A stretch of DNA of 56,631 nucleotides from Spirochaetia bacterium (lineage in GTDB: Bacteria > Spirochaetota > Spirochaetia > Treponematales > Treponemataceae). The stretch covers positions 1 to 56,631 of the forward strand of contig CAAGGF010000110.1 of assembly GCA_900769325.1 (NCBI GenBank). Direction: 5' to 3'. The translations under genes were made by a program, and so were the position numbers. Below, piece by piece: positions 34,787 through 42,740 of this stretch; the stretch's first letter is position 1, and each line of letters opens with the position of its first letter. A model generated the notes under the pieces. That model searched no databases. It saw only the letters and a program-made list of their open reading frames with translations, and was not told the origin of the DNA.

Positions 34787-35992
34787 ATGAATCAAAGCCT
34801 TTTTCCATCAGACAAAATTTTTTCAGTATCAGAAATAAATTCAATTCTAAAAGAAATAATCGAAGGAACTTTTCCAACTCTTACAATCGAAGGAGAAATT
34901 TCAAATTACAGACCGAACAGTTCAGGTCACCTTTATTTTAAATTAAAAGATTCTTCTTCGCAGTTAAGTGCCGTAATGTTTAAAAGCAGTGCATTTTACC
35001 TTCAGTTTAAACCAAAAGACGGAGATAAGGTCAGAGTTCACGGAAAACTCACGGTTTACGCACCGAACGGAAACTATCAAATTCTTGTTACAAAAATGGA
35101 AAAAGCCGGAACAGGAGATATTTTAACGCTTCTTGAAGAAAGAAAACGCCGTCTTTATGAAGAAGGCCTTTTTGATTCAGCAAAAAAGAAAGCACTTCCA
35201 AAATTTCCAAAAACAATCGGAGTTGTCACAAGTCCGACGGGTGCTGCAATCAGGGACATTCTTCAAATTACAAAACGAAGAAATCCATCGGTTTCAATTT
35301 TAATTCTTCCATCTCTTGTTCAAGGGGAAAACGCAAGCCATTCAATTTCACGGCAAATAAAAATTGCAAACGACTTTTCTTTATGCGACATCTTAATTGT
35401 CGGTCGAGGCGGCGGTTCTCTTGAAGACCTTCTTCCGTTCAGCGAAGAAGAAGTTGTGCGTTCAATTGCAGAATCAAAAATTCCTGTAGTTTCTGCAGTC
35501 GGGCACGAAATTGACTGGGCACTGTGCGATTATGCAAGCGATGTAAGAGCCCCAACCCCGTCAGCTGCAGCAGAAATTGCAGTCCCTGAAAAAAATCAAA
35601 TCGTTCAAAATATTCAAAATGCAAAAAGTGCCTTAAAAGATTCAGTTTCTGCAAGAATTGAAAACCTCAAACTTCTTGTAAAACAGTTTTCACCGGAAAA
35701 TTTTGAGCACCGAATCAGGACAATCGAACTTCCGTTTTTAAACAGACTTGACAACGCAAAAACAGCCCTTCTTTCAAACATTGAAGAAAAAATTTTAGAC
35801 ACAAAACGAACTGTTCAAATGTGCGTTTCTGTCCTTGAAACTGCAAATCCTGAAAATATTTTGAGCAAAGGCTACTCAATGGTAACAATAAAATCTTCAG
35901 GAAAAATCCTAAAACAAAAAGACGAAGTTTCCAAAGGCGAAGAAGTTGAAATCAGGCTTTCAAAAGGATGCGTAGAAGCAATAATAAAATAA
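34787..35992 (+). CDS. xseA: Exodeoxyribonuclease VII large subunit
   Basis: Nuclease subunit that degrades single-stranded DNA. The N-terminal OB fold (FPTLTIEGEISNYRPNSSGHLYFKLKD) is followed by the catalytic domain with PKTIGVVTSPTGAAIRDI, DILIVGRGGGSLEDLLPFSEEEVVRSIAESKIPVVSAVGHEIDW and ASDVRAPTPSAAAE. The C-terminal coiled coil is present but short (401 residues in all). The mRNA looks leaderless. Its partner xseB lies about 2 kb away on the opposite strand behind mutL, so the two subunits are not co-transcribed. It ends 3 bp from the convergent mutL stop. Confidence 0.96.
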   Translation: MNQSLFPSDKIFSVSEINSILKEIIEGTFPTLTIEGEISNYRPNSSGHLYFKLKDSSSQLSAVMFKSSAFYLQFKPKDGDKVRVHGKLTVYAPNGNYQILVTKMEKAGTGDILTLLEERKRRLYEEGLFDSAKKKALPKFPKTIGVVTSPTGAAIRDILQITKRRNPSVSILILPSLVQGENASHSISRQIKIANDFSLCDILIVGRGGGSLEDLLPFSEEEVVRSIAESKIPVVSAVGHEIDWALCDYASDVRAPTPSAAAEIAVPEKNQIVQNIQNAKSALKDSVSARIENLKLLVKQFSPENFEHRIRTIELPFLNRLDNAKTALLSNIEEKILDTKRTVQMCVSVLETANPENILSKGYSMVTIKSSGKILKQKDEVSKGEEVEIRLSKGCVEAIIK

Positions 35993-35995
35993 AAT

Positions 35996-37957
35996 TTAAG
36001 TTCGCCTTACAAGACGGAATAAATCAGCTTTTGTAATCACGGTGTATACAGGTCTTCCGTGAGGGCAATGAGGATCTTCTAAATTTAGTGCATCCTGTAC
36101 AAGAGATTTTGCAGTTTCATCATCTAAAAATCCGCCGTCTTTTATTGCCGCTTTACAGGCAGTAAGGGCTGCAATAGAATAAATCACTTCATCGGGTTTA
36201 ACTTTTTCTTTTAAAATTTGATTTAAAAAATCCTGAAGATTCTGATTGAAACGCTCATTTACAGTAAAAATCTGCCATTTTCCGTTTTCTTCTTTTAAAG
36301 TAAAACCAGCTTTTTCAAGTGATGGAGAAATTGAACGAAGGTATTCATCGTCTTCTTCTGATTCAGTTGAAAAAGTTTCTGGAATTAAAAGTGCCTGAGA
36401 TTTTCCCTGATTTTCCATAATTTTATTGAAAAGAATTCTTTCATGGGCGGCATGCTGATCGACAATGTACAAAGCATCGTCAAATTCTGCAATTAAAAAA
36501 GTTCCAAGACACGAGCCGATAAATTTTATTTTTTCAGAAGGAATTTTTTCTTTTTTATTCTGATGAATGGAAACATTTTCTTTTACAGAATCTTCTTTTG
36601 TGTAATTTTTTAAAACTTCATCTACAAACGAAACAATTTTTTTTGTATTTTCTTCTTTTAGTTTTTTTTCACTCTGATTTTTTTGGTATTCAGAATTAAC
36701 TTGCGGATGTTTTTTATTATATTCCATTGCAAAACGCTCGTAACCTGAAACAGATTTTGAACTTTCTGAAGGATTTTCACCCGAATCTGCAATTTTTGAA
36801 ATTTTATAACGGTCAAGCTGACTGAACATTTTTTGAGAAGATGTTTCAGAGGGAAAATATTCTTTTTGACTTTTTTCTGAATAATCTAAAGTTTTTTGAG
36901 GTTCTGAATCAAAAAGTTTCAATGTTTCAAAACTTTTTTCTTTTGAAAATGAAGAGATTTTTAAATTGACAGAATCTTTAAAAAATTCCCGGACGCTGAC
37001 TGAAATTTGATGATGAAGGCTTGATATGTCTTTAAAACGAACTTCTTTTTTTGCAGGATGAATGTTGAAATCGACGAGTTTTGGATTAATGTTTACAAAA
37101 AGAGATGCGACTGGAAAAGTTCCGTTTGGAAAAAATCCCTGACAGCCGTATTCTATAGCCTGAACAAGTGCATATTCCTGAATACGCCGACCGTTCACGA
37201 AAATGTAAATGTCTTTTTTTGTGGAACGATAAACAGACGGAGAAGCAATTACGATTTTAAAAGAAAAATCTTCGCCGCTTTTAAAAAAATCAATCTGATT
37301 AAAAAGCGAAACATCTTCTTTAAATTCCATCGCACGGACAAAACGCTCTTTTAACGATTCGCCTGCAAACAAATCAATTTTTATTTCACCGTTATTTACA
37401 AAGCGAAAAGATTTTTCTGGATACGGAAGGGATTTTTCGATGAAAGTGTTTTTGCACATAACACCTTCTGCACTAGCCTTTTTTAAAAAGACTCGTCTTG
37501 CAGGAAAATTTTCAAAAAGTCCTTCTGCTAAAACTATTGTTCCTTCCGTTGTTGAAGTTTTTTCTATTATATGGTCTTCAGTTATTGAAGAGCGCATCTT
37601 AAGCCCAGAAGAAATAATCTGAAGACGGGAAACCGCTGCGATTGATGCTAACGCCTCCCCTCGAAAACCTAAAGTTGACAGATTTAAAAGATCAGATTCT
37701 GAAGAAATTTTACTTGTAGAATGAGGTTTTGCACAATTTTTTAAATCATCGCCGCTCATTCCGCAACCGTTATCGCTTACACGAATTTTTTCGATTCCGC
37801 CTTCTGAAATTTCTACAGTAATTTTGTCTGCACCAGAATCGATTGCATTATCCATTAATTCACGGACGATAGCGTTAGGTCTGTCGATTACTTCACCGGC
37901 TGCAATTTTTCTTGCAACTTCGGGACTTAAGGTTTTTACAGGATTTTTTACACTCAT
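35996..37957 (-). CDS. mutL: DNA mismatch repair protein MutL
   Basis: Mismatch repair matchmaker ATPase. The GHKL ATPase motifs are IAAGEVIDRPNAIVRELMDNAIDSGAD (catalytic Glu in REL, metal Asn in DNA), VSDNGCGM, and STLGFRGEALASI. The transducer domain ends near INPKLVDFNIHPAKKEVRF. A low-complexity Ser/Lys/Glu linker leads to the C-terminal dimerisation domain, with DQHAAHERILFNK and CPHGRPVYTVITKADLFRL. These resemble the metal site of endonuclease-type MutL, but the last Glu of the DQHA-x2-E-x4-E motif is Asn here. The 653 residues are within the family range. The start overlaps xseB by 4 bp, suggesting xseB-mutL co-translation. Confidence 0.96.
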   Translation of the reverse strand: MSVKNPVKTLSPEVARKIAAGEVIDRPNAIVRELMDNAIDSGADKITVEISEGGIEKIRVSDNGCGMSGDDLKNCAKPHSTSKISSESDLLNLSTLGFRGEALASIAAVSRLQIISSGLKMRSSITEDHIIEKTSTTEGTIVLAEGLFENFPARRVFLKKASAEGVMCKNTFIEKSLPYPEKSFRFVNNGEIKIDLFAGESLKERFVRAMEFKEDVSLFNQIDFFKSGEDFSFKIVIASPSVYRSTKKDIYIFVNGRRIQEYALVQAIEYGCQGFFPNGTFPVASLFVNINPKLVDFNIHPAKKEVRFKDISSLHHQISVSVREFFKDSVNLKISSFSKEKSFETLKLFDSEPQKTLDYSEKSQKEYFPSETSSQKMFSQLDRYKISKIADSGENPSESSKSVSGYERFAMEYNKKHPQVNSEYQKNQSEKKLKEENTKKIVSFVDEVLKNYTKEDSVKENVSIHQNKKEKIPSEKIKFIGSCLGTFLIAEFDDALYIVDQHAAHERILFNKIMENQGKSQALLIPETFSTESEEDDEYLRSISPSLEKAGFTLKEENGKWQIFTVNERFNQNLQDFLNQILKEKVKPDEVIYSIAALTACKAAIKDGGFLDDETAKSLVQDALNLEDPHCPHGRPVYTVITKADLFRLVRRT

Positions 37958-38232
37958 TGTCTTGTCCCTGTTTCCGGCGAACCTGAAGAACCAGTTTTTT
38001 CATCAGTTTCTGAAAATAAAGTAATTTCAGGTTCTTCGTTATTTTCTAAAGAAGGATTATTTGCAAGAATCTGAATTTTTCCTTCGATTTCGTCAATCTG
38101 CTTTTCAAGTGTTTTTGCAAGTTTTATTCCTTCTTCAAAATTTTTCAACGCTTCTTCAAGAGAAATATCAGGGCGTTTTATGTTGTTCGTAAGATATTCA
38201 AGTTTTTCAAGTTTTTCTTCAAAATTTTTCAT
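37954..38232 (-). CDS. xseB: Exodeoxyribonuclease VII small subunit
   Basis: Small helical subunit that binds the XseA coiled coil. FEEKLEKLEYLTNNIKRPDISLEEALKNFEEGIKLAKTLEKQIDEIE is the whole family pattern. A Glu/Ser-rich tail of about 30 residues follows. The ATG at 38232 with AAAGG at the right distance is chosen over the GTG three codons earlier. It overlaps mutL by 4 bp (ATGA) and starts 15 bp after the TPR gene, so all three probably share a transcript. Confidence 0.93.
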   Translation of the reverse strand: MKNFEEKLEKLEYLTNNIKRPDISLEEALKNFEEGIKLAKTLEKQIDEIEGKIQILANNPSLENNEEPEITLFSETDEKTGSSGSPETGTRQ

Positions 38233-38247
38233 TTTATTCACCTTTTT

Positions 38248-40350
38248 TTAGTTTTGACCAATCGATTTTAAAAGCGACGAAACTTCATCTTTTTTAAAAT
38301 CTGATGCCTTTTCCTGAAGCGTAACAAGATATTTTTCAGCACTTTCATTATCGCCCATCGCAAGACAGACTTTTGCAAGTTCAAGATAAGCATTCCAATT
38401 AGAAGAATCCTGTTTTAAAAGTTCGAGATAAGTCGTCTTTGCATTGTCAAACTGCTGGTCGCTTGCAAAAGCCTGTGCAAGATTTGAACGGACTTCATTA
38501 TTTTTTGAATCGATTTTAAGTGCATTCTGAAAATAAGTTACCGCTTCTTTAAATTCTTTTTTTAACAAATACGCAGAACCTAAATTATTGTTTGCTTCAA
38601 AATTATTTTTATCGATATTATATGCCTTTAAAAACAGGGAAAGAGCATTTTCTGTGTCAGGTTCCGTAAAATTTAAATAAATCGAGCCAAGATTGATGTA
38701 AGTTTTTATGTGATTCGGATTATAAGAGAAAACTTCTGAATAATATTTTATTGCATTGTCGATATCACCTGTTTTTTCAGAAATCAAAGCGTAATTGTAA
38801 ACGATATTTGCCTTCGCAGAACTGTCTTTTACAGAATCTTTTATATCGTACGCTTTTTTTGCATAAGTTACTGCTTCTGTTATTTTATTTTCTTCATATA
38901 AAACGCTTGAAAGATTGTAATATGTTACAGGGTCATCTGAATTCTGCGGCAAAAGTGCAAGCGATTTTCTAAAATAAGATTCAGACTCTGAAAGTTTTCC
39001 CGCCCTTGAATAAACGGCTGCAAGTTCATTTAAAGCATCGCGGTTCATATTGTTGATTTTTATGACATTTAAATATGCCGTAATCGCTCCATTTAAATCT
39101 GAAAGCCTTGACAATAAACGCGCTTCTTCAAGGTAAGCTTTTTCGTGGCGAGGATCAATATCGTGTGCTTTTCTTAAATCTGAAAGAGCAGACTTTGTAT
39201 CATTCAGGCGTAAATTAGTCAGTGCAAGGTTATACCTTGAAGGAGCAAACATCGAGTTTAAAGAGCATGAAGTTGAAAAAGATGATTTTGCCGCCGTGAA
39301 TTTTTTAAGCATATACTGAACGCGACCTAAATTATAAAAATAAAGATAATTATTTGCATCGTAAGTGGCCGCTTTTGTCAGGCTTTCAAGGGCTTTAGGC
39401 ATATCTTTTTTGTCTAAGTTGTACATTCCGATTATAAAATGGCTTGATGCATCTTTTGGATTTTTTGAAACAGAAGTTTCTGCATAAGTTTTTGCCTGTT
39501 CAAGCAAAGTTTTTTTCTGCTCCGGTGAAGTTTCAGTCTGACTTGATTCCCACAAAGCCTTAGCCATTTCAGAATATTTTGACGCAGAAAAATCAGGCTC
39601 CCCTTGAGAAACCGGAAGCTTCTTCTGTGCTTCAGTAAAGTATGAAAGTGCTTCTTTTATATTCCCTGAATTTAAAGCTGCTTTTCCAAGAAGAATTACT
39701 TCGTTTACATCGTCAATTTCTTTTTTAAGCTGAGCATTCTTTCGGGCAAGTTCTGCTTCTTTTGCTTTTCTTTCCTCTTCTTCTTTTTTACGCTTTTCTT
39801 CCTGCTGTTTTTGAAGTTTTTCTTCCTGTTCCTTTTGTTTTTTCTGAAGTTCCTGTTGTTCTTGCTGCGTTCGGATTAAATTCTGCATTTCCTTCATAGT
39901 TTTTTCAGATTCTTTACGCTGAATTTCAAGATTTTTTTCACTTTGAAGCCTCATTTTTTCGGATTCAGCATTATTTTTTTCTATTAGATTTTCTAAAGAT
40001 GAAGTGTCAATATTTACATTAACATTTTGATTTCCCTGAGCAGAAGATTCTTTTTCTGATTTTATTTTTGCAAGGAGAGACCACAATTCTTCATCATCAG
40101 GATTTTTTTCAAGAAGTTCAGTTATTTTATTCGAAGCCTGATCATAAAAACCGCGCGAAATATAATTTTCGATTAAAGAAATTGCCCTGCTCCTTGAAGA
40201 ATTTGAAGAATTACAGCACAAAAGACAAATTAAAAAAATTATAACAGCGACTGAAGAAGCCAGACATGCAATAAAAATTTTCTGCTTTTTTGTAAGAGAT
40301 TTTTTTTTGCTTCCTGAATTGTATCCATCTGAAAATTCGTAATTTTCCAT
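38248..40350 (-). CDS. Membrane-anchored TPR protein (700 residues)
   Basis: A short cytoplasmic segment (ENYEFSDGYNSGSKKK) precedes one transmembrane helix (IFIACLASSVAVIIFLICLLC). Then comes a Glu/Gln/Lys-rich coiled coil (about 110-215), and then at least ten TPR units covering the C-terminal 450 residues, for example PKDASSHFIIGMYNLDKKDMPKALESLTKAATYDANN. TPR arrays bind other proteins; no enzyme motif is visible. Orientation with the TPR part outside the cytoplasm is likely but unproven. AGGTGGG precedes the ATG. A second TPR gene lies just upstream, and treponemes carry several such proteins. Confidence 0.85.
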   Translation of the reverse strand: MENYEFSDGYNSGSKKKSLTKKQKIFIACLASSVAVIIFLICLLCCNSSNSSRSRAISLIENYISRGFYDQASNKITELLEKNPDDEELWSLLAKIKSEKESSAQGNQNVNVNIDTSSLENLIEKNNAESEKMRLQSEKNLEIQRKESEKTMKEMQNLIRTQQEQQELQKKQKEQEEKLQKQQEEKRKKEEEERKAKEAELARKNAQLKKEIDDVNEVILLGKAALNSGNIKEALSYFTEAQKKLPVSQGEPDFSASKYSEMAKALWESSQTETSPEQKKTLLEQAKTYAETSVSKNPKDASSHFIIGMYNLDKKDMPKALESLTKAATYDANNYLYFYNLGRVQYMLKKFTAAKSSFSTSCSLNSMFAPSRYNLALTNLRLNDTKSALSDLRKAHDIDPRHEKAYLEEARLLSRLSDLNGAITAYLNVIKINNMNRDALNELAAVYSRAGKLSESESYFRKSLALLPQNSDDPVTYYNLSSVLYEENKITEAVTYAKKAYDIKDSVKDSSAKANIVYNYALISEKTGDIDNAIKYYSEVFSYNPNHIKTYINLGSIYLNFTEPDTENALSLFLKAYNIDKNNFEANNNLGSAYLLKKEFKEAVTYFQNALKIDSKNNEVRSNLAQAFASDQQFDNAKTTYLELLKQDSSNWNAYLELAKVCLAMGDNESAEKYLVTLQEKASDFKKDEVSSLLKSIGQN

Positions 40351-40431
40351 TTTCCCACCTAAAATGCTTTTACTTATAGAAGAAAAAGCACAGAATTTCT
40401 ATTTTTTAAAAATTTGCAACGCAAAATTTAA

Positions 40432-41205
40432 TTATTCAAGTTCAGATTCGTATTCATACTCAAGAACATCTTCAGCACCGGCTGTCATATTTGTGGCGTC
40501 GGTTTGCTTTAGAGAATTTGCAACATCTTCAAGAAGTTTTCGTCTTCTCTCTTCTTCAAGCCTTCTTTTTTCTGCTTCACGAAGTTCTTCTTCGGCTTTC
40601 TGACGGGCAATTTCTTCCTGCATCCTGCGGTTTTCTTCTTCAAGCCTAAGCTGTTCTTCGCGCAGGCGTTCTGCTTCCTGTTCCTGCCTTACAAGTTCTT
40701 CTTCAAGATATGAAATTAGTTTTCGGATTTCACCTTCCTGAGGGTCATCTGGCAAATCTGTTATGTATTTTTTATAATCTGAAAGTGCTTCCTGATATTT
40801 TTGTGCCATAAGCCGTGTATTTGCACGATTTAAAAGAGCCGGATAAAAATCTGGAGAAGCAGCAAGTGCAAGCGAAAACGCAGTTTCAGCCTTTTTATAA
40901 TCTTTTATGGAATAACAGGCAAGCCCCTGACTGAATGCAAGAAGTTTTTTGCTGCCCGAAGCATTTTTTATTCCTGAATCAAAAATTTCGATTGCCTTAT
41001 TGTATTCTCCAATCTGAATATACGAAAGTCCTAAAAAATAATAAGTGTCAACAGAAACTGAACCATTTTTTATGTCTTCTTCCAAAAGAGGAATTGCCTG
41101 ATCCGGCTTATTTATTTTAAATAAATTTTCGCCTTCTGACTGTGAAAAAGACGCAAAAGAAAAAAACAATAAAAATAATTCCAGCAAAAGAATTTTTTTC
41201 TGCAT
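40432..41205 (-). CDS. Exported TPR protein with charged coiled coil
   Basis: A signal peptide (ILLLELFLLFFSFASFS) is followed by three or four TPR units (LFKINKPDQAIPLLEEDIKNGSVSVDTYYFLGLSYIQIGEYNKAIEIFD and similar). A long Glu/Arg-rich helix then runs from about residue 165 to 228 and probably forms a coiled coil. The tail ends DVLEYEYESELE. It lacks a Shine-Dalgarno sequence; a TTGCGG / TAAAAT promoter ends 6 nt before the ATG. Likely periplasmic, acting as an adaptor. The 81-bp gap to the next TPR gene has no terminator that I can see. Confidence 0.8.
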   Translation of the reverse strand: MQKKILLLELFLLFFSFASFSQSEGENLFKINKPDQAIPLLEEDIKNGSVSVDTYYFLGLSYIQIGEYNKAIEIFDSGIKNASGSKKLLAFSQGLACYSIKDYKKAETAFSLALAASPDFYPALLNRANTRLMAQKYQEALSDYKKYITDLPDDPQEGEIRKLISYLEEELVRQEQEAERLREEQLRLEEENRRMQEEIARQKAEEELREAEKRRLEEERRRKLLEDVANSLKQTDATNMTAGAEDVLEYEYESELE

Positions 41206-41211
41206 GTTTTA

Positions 41212-41240
41212 ATTTTAACAAATAAATAGAAGAGCCGCAA
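41212..41240 (-). promoter_or_regulatory. Promoter of the exported TPR gene
   Basis: Minus-strand TTGCGG (41235-41240), 17-bp spacer, TAAAAT (41212-41217), ending 6 nt before the ATG at 41205. The predicted mRNA has almost no leader. Confidence 0.5.
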
Positions 41241-41306
41241 GTTTTAAAGCATATATAAAAGAAGAAAAAATTCTATTAAAAAAATTGAATTTTTAAAATT
41301 TTAGTA

Positions 41307-41335
41307 TTGACACAAAAAATGATATCATATAATAT
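41307..41335 (+). promoter_or_regulatory. Promoter of tRNA-Phe
   Basis: TTGACA (41307-41312) followed by TATAAT (41328-41333, 15-bp spacer) or TAATAT (41330-41335, 17-bp spacer), about 12 bp before the tRNA gene. Confidence 0.7.
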
Positions 41336-41347
41336 AAGAACATCAAC

Positions 41348-41420
41348 GCCGCAGTAGCTCAGTTGGTAGAGCGCCGGACTGAAAATCCGTATGTCGTTGG
41401 TTCGATCCCAACCTGTGGCA
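41348..41420 (+). tRNA. tRNA-Phe (anticodon GAA)
   Basis: Complete cloverleaf: acceptor GCCGCAG with CTGTGGC (one G-U pair), D-arm with AGTTGGTAGAGC, anticodon stem-loop CGGACTGAAAATCCG with anticodon GAA, T-arm with GGTTCGATCCC. The discriminator is A and CCA is not encoded. It stands alone with its own promoter and terminator. Confidence 0.95.
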
Positions 41421-41421
41421 A

Positions 41422-41454
41422 AAAAAAGACTTTTGATTTTCAAAAGTCTTTTTT
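41422..41454 (+). terminator. Terminator after tRNA-Phe
   Basis: Perfect hairpin GACTTTTGA-ttt-TCAAAAGTC, extended by A-T pairs on both sides and followed by a T-rich run. Bases 41455-41619 hold only AT-rich sequence and the leader of the next gene. Confidence 0.85.
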
Positions 41455-41619
41455 CTTTTTAAACAAACTTTTCTTTTCCTCATTTTTTCATAATAATCCC
41501 AATAACAAAAAACGCTTGATTTTCTAATTGTATAAAAAATTGTTTTTATTTATAATCCATAAAATAACAACATAAGGAAAATTTTAAATTTCCCAAACTT
41601 TCACAAACTGGAGATTTTT

Positions 41620-42600
41620 ATGAAAAAGAAAATCTTATTGATTCTTATGGGCTCTGTTCTTTTATCTTCTGTTTTTGCTTCAGAACAGAATGTAAACAAT
41701 TCATTTGACAGCATGATTGAAACTTTCAGAAATTATACACCGGAAAACACATCAATGCTTTTAACTCAGCCAGAAGCATGCATCGGAAAGTTTTTTCCAG
41801 CTTTTCCACCTCACTTCACAGCAGGAATTTCTGTTTCAGGAACTTTTCTTGACACTTCATTTTTAAAAGATGCTGTTTCTGCAATTTCAGACGAAATCAG
41901 TTCCGCCCTTTCAGATGAAGGAAATTCAGTTTCAATTTCAAGCAATTTCGACGCTTTCGGGAAAATCCCTGTTCCGACTATGGCTGTAAATGCAAGAATC
42001 GGAGGAATTTTTATTCCATTCGACCTTGGAGTTTCTGCAATTTCAACTTTCAACGCCTTAAACGACAAAAACATAAACGATTATTACAAATTAGACCTTG
42101 AATATACTTCTGTAGGTGCAGATTTAAGATACGAAATCCTTCAAGAAGGCAAACTTTTCCCTTCAGCTTCTGTTGGAGTCGGCTACATTTACACACAAAG
42201 AAAAATCGGCTTAAACGGAAATTACAAGGCTTCTTACGAAATCGCTGGAACAGAAAAAAACGAAGACATCGCAACAAAAATTTCTACAGAACTCAAAACT
42301 CATTCACTGTATTTTTCACTTCAAGCATCTAAAAAAATTGCACTCATTACGCCTTTTGCAGGTTTAAGACTTTTCTTCAACGCCGCAGAATACGGTTATG
42401 ACTGGAATTACAAAGCCGGAACAATAGAAGGTTCTTCAAACAAAAATGAAACAATAGAAATGTCTTTTAACTCAATAAAACCACAGATTTTTGCAGGTTT
42501 AGGATTAAATCTTGCGCTTTTCCAGATTGGACTTGACGCCGCATGGAATCCTGCAACAAATTACTGGACGGCTGCCTGCCAGTTGAATTTCAAACTTTAA
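41620..42600 (+). CDS. Putative outer-membrane beta-barrel protein
   Basis: A signal peptide (MKKKILLILMGSVLLSSVFA) leads a protein with many alternating hydrophobic strands: FTAGISVSGTF, VPTMAVNARIGGIFIPFDLGVSAI, YTSVGADLRYEIL, LFPSASVGVGYIYTQR, HSLYFSLQASKKI and a C-terminal strand NYWTAACQLNFKL ending in Leu. Glycine-rich turns and aromatic girdle residues fit a barrel of roughly 10-14 strands. I do not recognise a specific treponemal family. CTGGAG precedes the ATG. It stands alone between tRNA-Phe and a bidirectional terminator. Outer-membrane location is inference from the strand pattern. Confidence 0.72.
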   Translation: MKKKILLILMGSVLLSSVFASEQNVNNSFDSMIETFRNYTPENTSMLLTQPEACIGKFFPAFPPHFTAGISVSGTFLDTSFLKDAVSAISDEISSALSDEGNSVSISSNFDAFGKIPVPTMAVNARIGGIFIPFDLGVSAISTFNALNDKNINDYYKLDLEYTSVGADLRYEILQEGKLFPSASVGVGYIYTQRKIGLNGNYKASYEIAGTEKNEDIATKISTELKTHSLYFSLQASKKIALITPFAGLRLFFNAAEYGYDWNYKAGTIEGSSNKNETIEMSFNSIKPQIFAGLGLNLALFQIGLDAAWNPATNYWTAACQLNFKL

Positions 42601-42641
42601 ATAACTTTTTATCAATATTAAACAACTTATAAAAATAAAAA

Positions 42642-42687
42642 TGCCCTGCTTAGAAGTTTTAATTCTTCTTTACAGGGCAATTTTTTT
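42642..42687. terminator. Bidirectional terminator
   Basis: Hairpin TGCCCTG ... CAGGGCA with T-runs on both strands, between the barrel gene and the convergent flgE gene. Confidence 0.8.
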
Positions 42688-42740
42688 ATTCTTTTTTAAA
42701 CCTCAAAAATCAAAAACTTTTTAAGGCTTTTATTTTAAGA

